A DNA stretch of 64,000 nucleotides from Burkholderia aenigmatica (GCF_902499175.1 NZ_CABVQC010000044.1:1-64000); one strand, 5' to 3'; positions 8,232 through 21,694 are shown, numbered from the stretch's first letter. A program made the numbers and translations. Notes: generated by a model from the letters alone, not told the origin.

Positions 8232-9950
8232 ATGACCACCGCCATCGCCGCCGGCATGCCGCGCGACGGCCTGTCGATCGTGCAGGGCCGCACCGACGTG
8301 CCGCTGTCGGATGCGACCGTCGCCGCGCTGCTGCGCGACACGGCGTCGCGCTTTCCGGCGCGGCCGGCCGTCGTGTTCCGCGAGCAGGGCATTCGCTGGG
8401 ACTGGCGCACGTTCGCGCACGAGATCGACGTACTCGCGGCCGGCCTCGCCGCGCTGGGGACCGAACCGGGCGACCGCGTCGGCATCTGGTCGCCGAACCG
8501 CGTCGAATGGCTGCTCACCCAGTTCGCGACCGCGCGCATCGGCGCGATCCTCGTCAACATCAACCCGGCCTACCGGCTCGCGGAACTCGACTACGCGCTG
8601 AACAAGGCAGGCTGCCGCGCGCTGATCGCGGCCGAGCAGTTCAAGTCGTCGAAGTACCTGGAGATGCTGCAGGCGCTCGCGCCGGAACTCGCGCATTGCG
8701 CGCCGGGCGAGCTGCATGCCGCGCGGCTGCCGAGCCTGCGTACGGTCGTGTCGATGGGCGACGTCGCGCCGGCCGGGATGTTCCGCTTCGCGGACGTGAT
8801 GGCGCGCGGCCGCGACACGCTCGATGTCGCGCGGCTCGATGCGATCGGCGCGACGCTCGCGGCCACCGACCCGATCAACATCCAGTTCACGAGCGGCACG
8901 ACCGGCAGCCCGAAGGGCGCGACCCTCACGCACCGCAACGTCGTCAACAACGCGCGCTTCATCGCGATGGCGATGCGGTTCAGCGAGCAGGACACGCTGT
9001 GCATCCCGGTGCCGCTCTATCACTGCTTCGGGATGGTGCTGGCCGTGCTCGCGTGCGTGTCGAAGGGCGCCGCGATGGTGTTCCCCGGCGAGGCGTTCGA
9101 CCCGGTCGCGACGCTCGCGGCGGTGGCCGATGAACGCTGCACCGCGCTGCACGGCGTGCCGACGATGTTCATCGCGGAGCTCGATCATCCGGAATTCGCT
9201 CGATTCGACCTGTCGACGCTGCGCACCGGGATCATGGCCGGCTCGCCGTGCCCGATCGAGACGATGAAGCGCGTCGTGTCGCAGATGCACCTGTCGGAAA
9301 TCACGATCGCGTATGGGATGACCGAGACGAGCCCCGTGTCGTTCCAGAGTTCGACCGACGATCCGCTCGAGAAGCGCACGACGACGGTCGGGCGTGTGCA
9401 GCCGCACCTGGAAGTGAAGATCGTCGATCCGGACGGACGCATTGTGCCGGTCGGCGCGACAGGCGAGCTGTGCACGAAGGGCTATTCGGTGATGCTCGGC
9501 TACTGGGAAGACGAAGCGAAAACGCAGGAAACGATCGTCGACGGCTGGATGCACACGGGCGACCTCGCGACGCTCGATACGGATGGCTACTGCAACATCG
9601 TGGGCCGGCTGAAGGACATGGTGATCCGCGGCGGCGAGAACATCTATCCGCGCGAGATCGAGGAATTCCTGTTCCGCCATCCGAAGATCCAGAGCGTGCA
9701 GGTGTTCGGCGTGCCCGACGCGACGTACGGCGAAGAGCTGTGCGCGTGGATCGTGTTGCGCGCGGACGAGCGGATGACCGAGGACGACGTGCGCGGGTTC
9801 TGTCACGGACAGATCGCGCACTACAAGATTCCGCGCTACATCCGCTTCGTCGACGAACTGCCGATGACGGTGACGGGCAAGGTGCAGAAGTTCGTGATGC
9901 GCCAGCAGATGATCGACGCATGGGGGCTGAAAGCCGCCGATACCGCGTAG
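8232..9950 (+). CDS. AMP-binding acyl-CoA synthetase
   Basis: A 572-residue member of the ANL superfamily. The phosphate loop [11 protein letters not shown] is at about 219-229, YGMTETSP follows near 357, the hinge region [16 protein letters not shown] precedes the C-terminal domain, and the catalytic lysine lies in [10 protein letters not shown] near the end. It activates a carboxylate with ATP and CoA. The start at 8232 follows CAGGAGA; an upstream GTG would fall in the palindrome. As the last gene of the amine operon it should convert the acid formed from the amine into an acyl-CoA; medium-chain or aryl substrates fit its similarity to fatty-acyl-CoA synthases. The substrate is not readable from sequence. 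Confidence 0.9.
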   Translation: MTTAIAAGMPRDGLSIVQGRTDVPLSDATVAALLRDTASRFPARPAVVFREQGIRWDWRTFAHEIDVLAAGLAALGTEPGDRVGIWSPNRVEWLLTQFATARIGAILVNINPAYRLAELDYALNKAGCRALIAAEQFKSSKYLEMLQALAPELAHCAPGELHAARLPSLRTVVSMGDVAPAGMFRFADVMARGRDTLDVARLDAIGATLAATDPINIQFTSGTTGSPKGATLTHRNVVNNARFIAMAMRFSEQDTLCIPVPLYHCFGMVLAVLACVSKGAAMVFPGEAFDPVATLAAVADERCTALHGVPTMFIAELDHPEFARFDLSTLRTGIMAGSPCPIETMKRVVSQMHLSEITIAYGMTETSPVSFQSSTDDPLEKRTTTVGRVQPHLEVKIVDPDGRIVPVGATGELCTKGYSVMLGYWEDEAKTQETIVDGWMHTGDLATLDTDGYCNIVGRLKDMVIRGGENIYPREIEEFLFRHPKIQSVQVFGVPDATYGEELCAWIVLRADERMTEDDVRGFCHGQIAHYKIPRYIRFVDELPMTVTGKVQKFVMRQQMIDAWGLKAADTA

Positions 9951-10435
9951 TACCGGACGGGCGGCCGCCGTGCCGCCCGCTACGCTTGCGATAACCACCC
10001 GCCGGGCGGCTTTCCCTGCCGCCCCGTCCGCCCGGGGTAAAATGCGCGCCACGCCGCGATGTCGCGCGCGACGGACATCCGCCGTTCCGACGAACGGCGC
10101 ACGCAAATGCCCGGCGCCCGCACCGGGGCGTTCGAAGCGTCCCCCCGCATGACAAGACCGCGCGAGGCAGCCGGCCGCCCGACAGGCACCCGATCCACGG
10201 ATCGGCAGCCGCGTCGGCGCCCGGCGCGTCGCCGTCCTCCGATGCCCATCCTGCGCTTTCCCGATCGAACGGCACGCATGCGGCCGGATCGTCCGATTCG
10301 TCAGATGAATGTCGTGCCGATTTGCCGACGGTGTCCGGCGGTTCGCCGGGATCGTCGCGGGTTCATGCGCGGGCACGCTTCGCAACGGCGTAATGGTTTC
10401 GACAGGGTCGAGTGGCGAGTTTTCCATCCAGAACA
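9951..10435. other. Intergenic region ahead of the TonB receptor
   Basis: Very GC-rich, without a convincing gene. A hairpin (GGGCGGC at 9959-9965 with GCCGCCC at 9972-9978) follows the synthetase stop but lacks a T run. I saw no Fur box, no THI-box (TPP riboswitch) and no cobalamin box here. Confidence 0.4.
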
Positions 10436-12667
10436 ATGACGGTAAATAGAACAACAGCGTCGCCCGCACGGCGGCGGCGCGCGAAGGTCGGGCTTGGCGT
10501 CGGTCTCGGCATCACGCTTTTCGCGGCACAGGCCGCCGCGGCGCAGGGCGACACGCCGACGCCGGACGCCGAGGCAGCCGGTAGCGCGACGCTGCCGACG
10601 ATCACGGTGAGCGGCGAGCGCGGCAACGCGCTGCGCGCCCGCAACGCATCGGTGGCGGGGCTCGACGACACGCCGCTGCGCGACACGCCGGCGTCGGTGA
10701 GCGTCGTCACGCGCGCGCAGCTCGACGACCAGCAGGCGAAGCGGCTGAGCGACATCGTGCGCAACGACGCGTCGGTCGTGAACGACTATGCACCGGTCGG
10801 CTATTTCGAAGGTTTTGCGATCCGCGGTTTTCCGGTCGATCTCGCGAGCGCGATCCGGATCGACGGGCTGACGGTGTCCGGCGAGCAGAACGTGCCGCTC
10901 GAGAACAAGGAGCGCGTCGAGATCCTGAAAGGGCTCGCCGGTATCGACAGTGGCGTCGTCGCGCCGGGCGGCGTGATCAACTTCGTGACGAAGCGCTCGG
11001 CGAACGTCGCGAGCGTGACCGGTGGCGTCGACAGCCGCGGCTCGACGTCGGCGGCCGTCGATCTCGGCCGCCGCTTCGGCCCCGACAACCAGTTCGGCTT
11101 CCGGATCAATGCCGCGAAGGAGAACATGCACTCGTACATCGACGGCACCAACGGGCGGCGCACGTTCGGCTCGATCGCCGCCGACTGGGACATCAGCCCG
11201 CGCGCGAGCCTGCAGCTCAACGCGGAATTCCAGCAGTGGATCCAGCGTTCCGCACCCGGCTACCAGCTGCTCGGCGGCACCGTCGTGCCGTCGATCAAGA
11301 CGACGTCGAAGGCGCTCGGCACGCAGCCGTGGGCGAAACCGGTGACGACCGACGCGCTGAACCTGAATGCGCGCTTCGACTACCAGTTCAACGACGACTG
11401 GAAGGCCTATATCGCCGCCGGCCGCAGCCGCACGATGATCGACGACAACAGCGCGTTCGCGTACGGCTGCTCGTATGCGGCGAGCTGCGCGGCCGGCGCG
11501 ACGTCGCCGTTCTTCTTCGGCGCGAACGGCGACTACGACGTGTACGACTTCCGCAGCCCCGGCGAATACCGGCGCAACGACGACCTGCGTGCGGTCACGA
11601 CGGGCAAGTTCGCAACCGGCCCGCTGCGGCACGAGCTGACGCTCGGCGTGAGCGTGCAGCGCCGCGTCGTGAGCATGGCCGACGCGGTGTACGACTACGT
11701 GGGCAGCGAGAACATCTACGGGCCCGACACGACGTTCTCGCCGTCGCCGAATTCGCCCGGCCCGTCGTATCCGCGCCTCGACGCGTGGCAGTACGGCGTG
11801 TTCGGGCTCGACCGCATCAGCATCGGCGAACACTGGCAGGTGCTCGCGGGCGGCAAGGAGGTGCTGCTGCGCCAGCGCAGCTGGAGCAGCCTCGACGGCG
11901 ACGCCACGCATACCGACCGCTCGGCGTTCTTGCCGCAGGTCGCGCTCGTCTACAAGCCGGTGAACGTGCTGTCGCTGTACGCGTCGTACAGCAAGGCGTT
12001 GTCGCTCGGCGACCAGGCGCCGGTGCGCGCGACCAATGCGTATGCGTTCCTGCCGCCCGTCGAATCGCACCAGATCGAGGTCGGCGCGAAATACGACTGG
12101 CTCGATCGGCTGAGCCTCACGGCGGCCGTATTCTCGATCAGCAAGCCGTTCCAGTTCGCCGACCCGGACCCGTCGGGCACGAGCTACACGTTCGTGCAGC
12201 GCGGCACGCAGCGGCACCAGGGGATCGAGCTCGGCGCGGCCGGGCGCGTGACCGAGCGGCTCGGACTGACGGCCAGTGTCGCGGCGATTCGTGCTCGTGC
12301 GTACGATTCGGGTTCGCCGGCGTACGAAGGGCACCAGATCATCAACGTGCCGGCGCTGCGCGCGTCGCTGTATGCGGACTACGCGGTGCCGGGCGTCGCG
12401 GGGCTGAACGTGCTGGGCGGCGTCGAGTACAGCGCGGCCCGCAATGCGAACGAGGAGGGCACCGCGCGCGTGCCGTCGTGGTTCGTGTTCAATCTCGGCG
12501 CGCGCTATACGACGAAGATCGGCGGCCATCGCACGGTGTTGCGCGTGTCGGTGGACAATCTGTTCAACAAGTTCTACTGGCGCGACGCGGGCGAGCAGCA
12601 GGGCGATGCGTACCTGTTCCCGGGTGCGCCGCGCACCGCGCGCGTGTCGTTGACCTATGATTTCTGA
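10436..12667 (+). CDS. TonB-dependent outer-membrane receptor
   Basis: About 743 residues. A basic N-terminus and signal peptide (ending near AAQAAAAQG) precede a plug domain (LRDTPASVSVVTRAQLDDQQ … VIRND, then IRGFPVD and PGGVINFVTKR) and a 22-strand-type barrel ending in the aromatic residue F (VSLTYDF). This is the siderophore-receptor-like branch of the family. An in-frame GTG at 10412 is an alternative start; the ribosome site is weak for both. It lies 59 nt before pnuC and a kinase on the same strand, so its ligand may be a vitamin or nucleoside-like compound rather than a siderophore; that is inference from context. Confidence 0.88.
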   Translation: MTVNRTTASPARRRRAKVGLGVGLGITLFAAQAAAAQGDTPTPDAEAAGSATLPTITVSGERGNALRARNASVAGLDDTPLRDTPASVSVVTRAQLDDQQAKRLSDIVRNDASVVNDYAPVGYFEGFAIRGFPVDLASAIRIDGLTVSGEQNVPLENKERVEILKGLAGIDSGVVAPGGVINFVTKRSANVASVTGGVDSRGSTSAAVDLGRRFGPDNQFGFRINAAKENMHSYIDGTNGRRTFGSIAADWDISPRASLQLNAEFQQWIQRSAPGYQLLGGTVVPSIKTTSKALGTQPWAKPVTTDALNLNARFDYQFNDDWKAYIAAGRSRTMIDDNSAFAYGCSYAASCAAGATSPFFFGANGDYDVYDFRSPGEYRRNDDLRAVTTGKFATGPLRHELTLGVSVQRRVVSMADAVYDYVGSENIYGPDTTFSPSPNSPGPSYPRLDAWQYGVFGLDRISIGEHWQVLAGGKEVLLRQRSWSSLDGDATHTDRSAFLPQVALVYKPVNVLSLYASYSKALSLGDQAPVRATNAYAFLPPVESHQIEVGAKYDWLDRLSLTAAVFSISKPFQFADPDPSGTSYTFVQRGTQRHQGIELGAAGRVTERLGLTASVAAIRARAYDSGSPAYEGHQIINVPALRASLYADYAVPGVAGLNVLGGVEYSAARNANEEGTARVPSWFVFNLGARYTTKIGGHRTVLRVSVDNLFNKFYWRDAGEQQGDAYLFPGAPRTARVSLTYDF

Positions 12668-12726
12668 CCGTCCGGAACCGGCAGCGTGACGCGCGGCCCC
12701 GGCAGCTAACCTGGAGAGCACAGACG

Positions 12727-13359
12727 ATGTCCCCACTCGAAATCGCCGGCGTGATCGTCAGTGCGCTCGCGATCTGGCTGACCGCGAAGCGGCGCATGCT
12801 GTGCTGGCCGGTCGGGCTCGTGTCGGTCGCGCTGTACGGCTGGATCTTCTTCGACGCGAAGCTGTATTCGGACATGCTGCTGCAGGGCGCGTTCGCGGTG
12901 CTGCAGGTGTACGGTTGGCAACGCTGGCTCGCGCAGCGCGCGAGCGAGGCCGATGGCGGCGCGGCGCGGGCTGGCGACGTCGCGCCCGTCACGGGCGTGC
13001 GGCCGCTGCAGATGCTGCCCGACCTGATCGCGGCCGTCGTCGGCAGCGCGTTGCTGGGCGGCATGATGGCGCGCTGGACCGACGCGGCGCTGCCGTTCGT
13101 CGATGCGTCGCTGACCGCGTTCAGCCTCGTCGCGCAATACTGGACCGCGCGACGCTACATCGCGTCGTGGGGGCTGTGGATCGTCGTGAACGTCGTGTAC
13201 GTCGGGATGTTCGTGTTCAAGGAACTGTATCTGACGGCCGGACTCTATGCGCTGTTCATCGGGCTGGCCGTCGTCGGCTGGCGCGACTGGAGCCGGACGG
13301 CCGCGGCGCTGCGCGCGGCGGCCGGCGGTGCGCTGGCAACGGGCGGCGGCGCGCGCTGA
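12727..13359 (+). CDS. pnuC: PnuC-family nucleoside/vitamin transporter
   Basis: A 210-residue integral inner-membrane protein with about seven hydrophobic segments. The family signature is clear: WPVGLVSVALYGWIFFDAKLYSD near the N-terminus, the YGWQRW (WxxW) ligand-binding motif near residue 59-64, and the C-terminal SWGLWIVVNVVYVGMF segment. PnuC proteins take up nicotinamide riboside; relatives (PnuT, PnuX) carry thiamine or riboflavin by facilitated diffusion, which needs intracellular trapping by phosphorylation. Here a TonB receptor lies upstream and a putative kinase downstream, a logical outer-membrane, inner-membrane and trapping set. Substrate uncertain. Confidence 0.88.
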   Translation: MSPLEIAGVIVSALAIWLTAKRRMLCWPVGLVSVALYGWIFFDAKLYSDMLLQGAFAVLQVYGWQRWLAQRASEADGGAARAGDVAPVTGVRPLQMLPDLIAAVVGSALLGGMMARWTDAALPFVDASLTAFSLVAQYWTARRYIASWGLWIVVNVVYVGMFVFKELYLTAGLYALFIGLAVVGWRDWSRTAAALRAAAGGALATGGGAR

Positions 13360-13400
13360 ACCACGCGCCGATCTGAATCAACCACGGAGCAACGTCGTTC

Positions 13401-14591
13401 ATGTCATTCCCACTCGAGCCGGACGGATCCCTGTCGCGTGACGTCGCGCCGCCGCAATTCGGTGTCGACGGCGAGCAGGCCGAACGCGACTGGCCGCTGA
13501 TGACGCACGACGAAGTGGCGGCGGTGCTCGCACGCATCGACGGCACCGGCGAGCCGGCGCGGTTGACGTGGCACAGCCCGCGGCAGTTCGCGGCGGCCGT
13601 CCTGGTGCAGATGACGGACGGGCGCGGGCTGTTCGTCAAGCGCCATCACGTGAGCCTGCGCGATGTCGCAGGACTCGAGGAAGAGCATCGCTTCATCGCG
13701 CATCTGCGCGAACGCGGGATGCCCGTGGTGGACATTCTCGCGGATCGCGACGGTGCGACCGCGTTCGCGTCCGGCGACTGGACCTACGAGGTGCACGTGC
13801 GGGCGCCGGGCGTCGACCCGTATCGCGGCGTGATGTCGTGGCAGCCGTTCACACATCCGTCGCACGCGTACGCGGCCGGACGTGCGCTGGCCGAACTGCA
13901 TCGCGCGTCGGCCGGCTACGACGCGCCGGCGCGGCCCGTGCGCACGCTGCTGTCGAGCTTTCGCGTGCTGTCGTCCCCCGATCTGGCGGGCGCACTCGAA
14001 CGCTGGGTCGACGCGCAGCCGCTGCTCGTGCGCGCGCTCGGCGCGCGCGACTGGCGCGGTGACGTGGCCGACGCGATCGGCCCGTATCACGCGCGCCTCG
14101 TGCCGCTGCTGCCTGCGTTGCCGCCGCTGTGGACGCACGGTGACTGGCATGCGTCGAACCTGTTGTGGACCGAGGCGGGGCCCGGCGCGCAGGTGCGGAC
14201 CGTGCTCGATTTCGGGCTGTCGGATCGCACCTGCGCGGTGATGGATCTCGCGCTCGCGATCGAGCGCAATACGGTCGACTGGATGGCGCCGGCCGATGCG
14301 CGCCGCGTCGAGTACGCGCAGATCGGCGCGCTGCTCGACGGGTATGAATCGCTCGAACCGCTGGGCGACGAAGCCTATGCGGCGCTGGTCGCGCTGCTGC
14401 CGATCGTGCATACGGAGTTCGCGCTGTCGGAAGTCGCTTATTTCGGCTGCATCATCGATGCGCCGGAAATTGTCGACATCGCGTACGACGGTTACCTGAT
14501 CGGGCATGCGCGCTGGTTCGGCGCACGCGACGGGCGGCAACTGCTTGATTGGCTCGTGCAGCGGCGGCGGGTGAAGCAAGGGGCCGTTTGA
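13401..14591 (+). CDS. APH/choline-kinase-fold phosphotransferase
   Basis: A 396-residue protein with the aminoglycoside phosphotransferase fold: a Lys in FVKRHHVS near residue 75-81, the catalytic loop WTHGDWHASNLLW, and the metal-binding VLDFGLSD. It starts 42 nt after pnuC and should share its transcript. Family members phosphorylate small hydroxyl compounds (thiamine, homoserine, methylthioribose, choline, antibiotics). Given the transporter context, phosphorylation of the imported vitamin or nucleoside is the most economical guess. Resistance to an antibiotic is possible but has no support here. Confidence 0.8.
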   Translation: MSFPLEPDGSLSRDVAPPQFGVDGEQAERDWPLMTHDEVAAVLARIDGTGEPARLTWHSPRQFAAAVLVQMTDGRGLFVKRHHVSLRDVAGLEEEHRFIAHLRERGMPVVDILADRDGATAFASGDWTYEVHVRAPGVDPYRGVMSWQPFTHPSHAYAAGRALAELHRASAGYDAPARPVRTLLSSFRVLSSPDLAGALERWVDAQPLLVRALGARDWRGDVADAIGPYHARLVPLLPALPPLWTHGDWHASNLLWTEAGPGAQVRTVLDFGLSDRTCAVMDLALAIERNTVDWMAPADARRVEYAQIGALLDGYESLEPLGDEAYAALVALLPIVHTEFALSEVAYFGCIIDAPEIVDIAYDGYLIGHARWFGARDGRQLLDWLVQRRRVKQGAV

Positions 14592-14750
14592 TTCCCGTGC
14601 CCGGGGTTTCGGCGCGCGCGTGCCGATTCCCCGCACTTCTGCAGTCTTCTTCGTGGCCATCGCGTCGCGCATTCACCGAATCCTCCTGATCGTTCAAGCG
14701 GGATGTGGCTCCCGCGGGGCGCCGCACGCGTGCGCGCGGCCGCGCCCAAG

Positions 14751-14778
14751 ATGACGGAAATATCATCTTCGCCTCATG
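14751..14778 (+). promoter_or_regulatory. Composite operator ahead of the metal efflux operon
   Basis: ATGA (14751), TCAT (14763) and TCAT (14774) lie at 12- and 11-nt steps. The same spacing recurs at 23630 and 26552. An 11-nt direct repeat fits OmpR-family response regulators, such as the one encoded by this operon. Confidence 0.55.
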
Positions 14779-14834
14779 TTCGCACTGCGGTCGGACCGTA
14801 GCATCGGTCGCGAACCGTTACCGCAGAACCGAAC

Positions 14835-16163
14835 ATGCTCAAGCTCAACCTCGCCGTGGCCGTCGTCTTCGCGATGGCCGCGACGGCTCATGCGCAGCCG
14901 TCGCTGTCGCTGTTGCCGGGGCCGGCGCCGGCTGCCTCCGGCAGCGCCGCGCCGATCGGCGCACCGCCACCCGACACCCTTCCTTCCACCTCGTTGACGC
15001 TTGCCGATGCGCTGTCGATCGCGGCCCGGAACAATCCGGCGCTGCGCGGCGCGCGCGCGGACGTCGACGCATCGGCCGGCGCGCTGCTGCAGGCCGGCGC
15101 GCGCCCCAATCCCGAAGTGTCGTTCCTGCAGGAAGGGTTTCGCCGCGCCGAACGCACGTCGACCGCGCTGATCAACCAGACGATCGAGCTTGGCGGCAAG
15201 CGCAGCGCGCGGCTCGACGTCGCGTCGTACGGCCGGGAATCGGCCAATGCGTCGCTCGACGAGCAGGGCGCCGTCGTGCGCGCCGACGTGACCGCCGCGT
15301 TCTACGGGCTGCTCGCCGCGCAGCGCCAGCTTCAGGTGACCGAGGAATCGGCCGCGATTGCCGCGCGTTCCGCGGATCTCGCGAACCGCCGTGCGCAGGC
15401 CGGCAAGGTGTCGCCGGTCGAGGCGACCAAGGCGCACGTGGCGGCGGCCGGCGTGCAGATCGAAGTCGTGACCGCGCGCGGCCGTGTCGAGGTCGCGAGC
15501 GAGAAGCTGAACGCGGTGATGGGCGAAGCGCGCGACGGCCGGCTTGCGGTGCTCGGCGACCTCGAAGCTGTGCCGCCGGTCGACCCGCTGTCCGCGCTGA
15601 CCGCGCAGCTCGACGATGCGCCGCTCGCGCGGATCGCGCGCGCCGAGATGCTGCGCTCGAACGCGGCCGTGTCGCTCGAACGCGCGCGGCGCATTCCGGA
15701 CGTGACGATCAGCGCGGGCGTGAAGCGCGTGACCACGGGCGGTGTGCCGGACAACCAGGCCGTGGTCGGCGTGTCGATCCCGATCCCGTTGTTCAACACG
15801 AACAAGGGCGCGTTGCTCGAAGCGACGCACAAGGCCGAGCGCGCGAATGCCGATCTCGATCGCGAACGCACGCGCCTGCGGCTGGACCTCACGCAGGCGT
15901 ACACGAATTTCGAAGCCGCCGCGCAGGAAGCGCAGCGCCTGAAGGCCGACATCCTGCCGGCCGCGCGCCTCGCGCTCGATGCGATGTCGCGCGGCTACGA
16001 ACTCGGGAAGTTCAGCTTCCTCGACGTGCTCGATGCGCAGCGCACGCTGTTCCAGGGCCAGTCGCAATACGTGCGCGCGCTCGCCGATGCCCATACGGCC
16101 CGCGCCGACATCGGCCGGCTCGTCGGTACGCCGCTCTCACCGCTTGCACCGGTCGCGCAATAG
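14835..16163 (+). CDS. czcC: TolC-family outer-membrane factor (CzcC-like)
   Basis: A 442-residue protein with signal peptide (to about residue 18, ATAHAQ) and two OEP domains: LADALSIAARNNPALRGARADVDA at the start of the first, and ERTRLRLDLTQAYTNFEAA plus SFLDVLDAQRTLFQGQ in the second, all heptad-rich as in TolC coiled coils. It forms the outer-membrane duct of a tripartite metal efflux pump with the two following genes. Length and order (C, B, A) match Czc-type systems. The operator at 14751 lies about 60-80 nt upstream. Confidence 0.92.
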   Translation: MLKLNLAVAVVFAMAATAHAQPSLSLLPGPAPAASGSAAPIGAPPPDTLPSTSLTLADALSIAARNNPALRGARADVDASAGALLQAGARPNPEVSFLQEGFRRAERTSTALINQTIELGGKRSARLDVASYGRESANASLDEQGAVVRADVTAAFYGLLAAQRQLQVTEESAAIAARSADLANRRAQAGKVSPVEATKAHVAAAGVQIEVVTARGRVEVASEKLNAVMGEARDGRLAVLGDLEAVPPVDPLSALTAQLDDAPLARIARAEMLRSNAAVSLERARRIPDVTISAGVKRVTTGGVPDNQAVVGVSIPIPLFNTNKGALLEATHKAERANADLDRERTRLRLDLTQAYTNFEAAAQEAQRLKADILPAARLALDAMSRGYELGKFSFLDVLDAQRTLFQGQSQYVRALADAHTARADIGRLVGTPLSPLAPVAQ

Positions 16164-16197
16164 CGCAACGGACGCCTCTTTTACCTGAAGGATCACC

Positions 16198-17673
16198 ATG
16201 TCACGCAGCAGAATCCTGATCATCGCGGCGGTCGTGCTCGGCAGTGCCGGAATCGTCATCGGCGCACTCGGCGTCACGCGCAACGGCGGCGGCAACGGCG
16301 CGTCCGCGTCGGCGGTTGCCGAAGCCGCTTCGTCCGTCGAAGCCGCCGGCGAGCGCGGTGGTGTCGTGCTCAAGCGCGGCAAGCTGTCCGTCGAAATCGT
16401 GATGACGGAGAAACCCGGCGATGCGCGCCTCATCGTCTATCCGTTCGTCGATGGCAAGCCGGCCGACAAGGGCGTGACCGTGTCCGGTACGCTGGTCCGC
16501 TACGACCGCACGCACGAACCCTTGCGTTTCGACGCGGCCGGCCAGAAGTTCGTGTCCGCGCAGTCGATCGGCAAGCCGCACGTGTTCGATGCGACGATCG
16601 ACGTGAAGGCGGGCAACGACTCCGCATCGTTCCCGTTCGCCCGCGCCGACGGCGCGATCGCGCTGACCGATGCGCAGTTGGCGACCTCGAAGATTGCGCT
16701 GGCGAAGGCCGGCCCCGCGCAGATCGCGACGCCGTTCCAGCTCCCTGGCGAGATCAAGTTCAACGAGGATCGCACCGCGCACGTGGTGCCGCGCGTGGCC
16801 GGCATCGTCGAGCAGGTGTCGGTGTCGCTCGGACAGAACGTCGCGAAGGGGCAGGTGCTGGCCGTGATCGCGAGCACCGATCTTGCCGACCGGCGCAGCG
16901 AGCTGCTGACGGCCGAGCGCCGGCTGTCGGGCGCACGCGCGACCTACGAGCGCGAACGCACGCTGTGGCAGGAGCGCATCTCGGCCGAGCAGGACTACCA
17001 GCAGGCGCAGGTGCAATTGCGTGAAGCCGAGATCGCCGTGCAGAACGCGCGGCAGAAGCTCGCCGCGCTGAACGCGCCGGTCGGCGCGGGTGCGCTGAAC
17101 CGCTACGAACTGCGCGCGCCGTTCGCCGGCACGATCGTCGAGAAGCATGCGACGCCGGGCGAAGCGATCGCCGCCGATGCCAGCATGTTCGTGATCTCCG
17201 ATCTGTCGACGGTATGGGCCGAGATGGCCGTGCCGGCGCAGCGGTTGAACGATGTGCGGGTCGGCCGCGACGCGACGGTCGTCGCGACCGCGTTCGAATC
17301 GCGTTCGAGCGGCCCGATCGCGTACGTGGGTTCGTTGCTCGGCGAACAGACGCGCACCGCGCCGGCGCGCGTCGTGCTGCCGAACCCGGACGGCGTGTGG
17401 CGGCCCGGGATGTTCGTGAACGTATCGGTCGACGCGGGCAAGCAGGGCGTGCCGCTCGCGGTCGCAAGCGACGCGCTGCAGGACGTCGACGGCGCACCGT
17501 CCGTCTTCGTGCGCTCGTCGAAGGGCTTCGTCGCCCAGGCTGTCGAAACCGGGCGGCGCGACGAACGGGCGACCGAAGTGTTGAAGGGGCTCAAGCCGGG
17601 CCAGGAATACGCGGCGTCGAACAGCTTCGTGCTGAAGGCCGAGCTCGGCAAGGGGAGCGCGGAACATGAATGA
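16198..17673 (+). CDS. czcB: Periplasmic adaptor of metal efflux RND pump (CzcB-like)
   Basis: A 491-residue membrane-fusion protein. An N-terminal membrane anchor (residues ~5-25, ILIIAAVVLGSAGIVIGALG) is followed by a CzcB-specific beta-rich insert, the lipoyl/hairpin part (VVPRVAGIVEQVSVSLGQNVAKGQVLAV, then a coiled coil RLSGARATYERERTLWQERI) and the barrel domain (RYELRAPFAGTIVEKHATPGEAI). It connects the inner-membrane pump to the TolC-like duct. It lies 34 nt after czcC, with AAGGA before the ATG. Confidence 0.93.
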   Translation: MSRSRILIIAAVVLGSAGIVIGALGVTRNGGGNGASASAVAEAASSVEAAGERGGVVLKRGKLSVEIVMTEKPGDARLIVYPFVDGKPADKGVTVSGTLVRYDRTHEPLRFDAAGQKFVSAQSIGKPHVFDATIDVKAGNDSASFPFARADGAIALTDAQLATSKIALAKAGPAQIATPFQLPGEIKFNEDRTAHVVPRVAGIVEQVSVSLGQNVAKGQVLAVIASTDLADRRSELLTAERRLSGARATYERERTLWQERISAEQDYQQAQVQLREAEIAVQNARQKLAALNAPVGAGALNRYELRAPFAGTIVEKHATPGEAIAADASMFVISDLSTVWAEMAVPAQRLNDVRVGRDATVVATAFESRSSGPIAYVGSLLGEQTRTAPARVVLPNPDGVWRPGMFVNVSVDAGKQGVPLAVASDALQDVDGAPSVFVRSSKGFVAQAVETGRRDERATEVLKGLKPGQEYAASNSFVLKAELGKGSAEHE

Positions 17674-17771
17674 GCGCTACGTGTGTGCCGTTGCACGACT
17701 CGCGGCCCGCTATGCGGCCCGCTTTCCGGCCCGCCGCGTGACTGGCCGGGCGGCCCGTCCGTCGACGGTGA

Positions 17772-21010
<3,239 letters not shown>

Positions 21011-21011
<1 letters not shown>

Positions 21012-21694
21012 TGCGAATTCTGATTGTCGAAGATGAACCGAAGACGGGCGCGTACCTGCGCAAGGGGCTGACCGAGGCCGGCTATGTCGTCGACTGGGTC
21101 GAGGACGGCATCACGGGCCAGCACCAGGCCGAGACCGAGGAATACGACCTGCTCGTGCTCGACGTGATGCTGCCCGGGCAGGACGGCTGGACGCTGCTGC
21201 AGAACCTGCGGCGCAGCAAGTCGACGCCCGTGCTGTTCCTGACCGCGCGCGACGACGTCGGCGATCGCGTGAAGGGGCTCGAGCTCGGCGCCGACGACTA
21301 CCTCGCGAAGCCGTTCGACTTCGTCGAGCTGACCGCGCGCATCAAGTCGATCCTGCGACGCGGCCAGCCGCGCGATTCGAACACGCTGCGCGTGGCCGAC
21401 CTCGAACTCGACCTGACGCGCCGCAAGGCCACGCGGCAGGGCGACACGATCCTGCTGACCGCGAAGGAATTCGCGCTGCTGTGGCTGCTGATGCGCCGCG
21501 AGGGCGAGATCCTGCCGCGCGCGACGATCGCGTCGCAGGTGTGGGACATGAACTTCAACAGCGACACGAACGTCGTCGATTCGGCGATCCGGCGCCTGCG
21601 CTCGAAGATCGACGACGCGTACGACCCGAAGCTGATCCACACCGTGCGCGGGATGGGCTACGTGCTCGAGGCACGCGGCGGCGCGGCGGCATGA
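21011..21694 (+). CDS. OmpR-family heavy-metal response regulator (IrlR/CzcR type)
   Basis: A 227-residue response regulator: receiver domain with the acidic pair DE, phospho-acceptor Asp in [10 protein letters not shown] near residue 51 and Lys in [10 protein letters not shown], then a winged-helix domain ([22 protein letters not shown] … [14 protein letters not shown]). Such regulators bind direct repeats and switch on metal efflux. The start overlaps the czcA stop, and the gene overlaps the sensor kinase by four bases. The repeated ATGA/TCAT element at 14751, 23630 and 26552 is a candidate binding site. Confidence 0.93.

Noticed and set aside
9951-10435. TPP or cobalamin riboswitch ahead of the TonB receptor
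   Set aside because: Looked for because of pnuC; no THI-box or B12-box core sequences found.
10301-12736. 811-residue antisense frame over the TonB receptor
   Set aside because: Arg/His/Ala-rich translation with no domain; a GC-skew shadow of the receptor gene.
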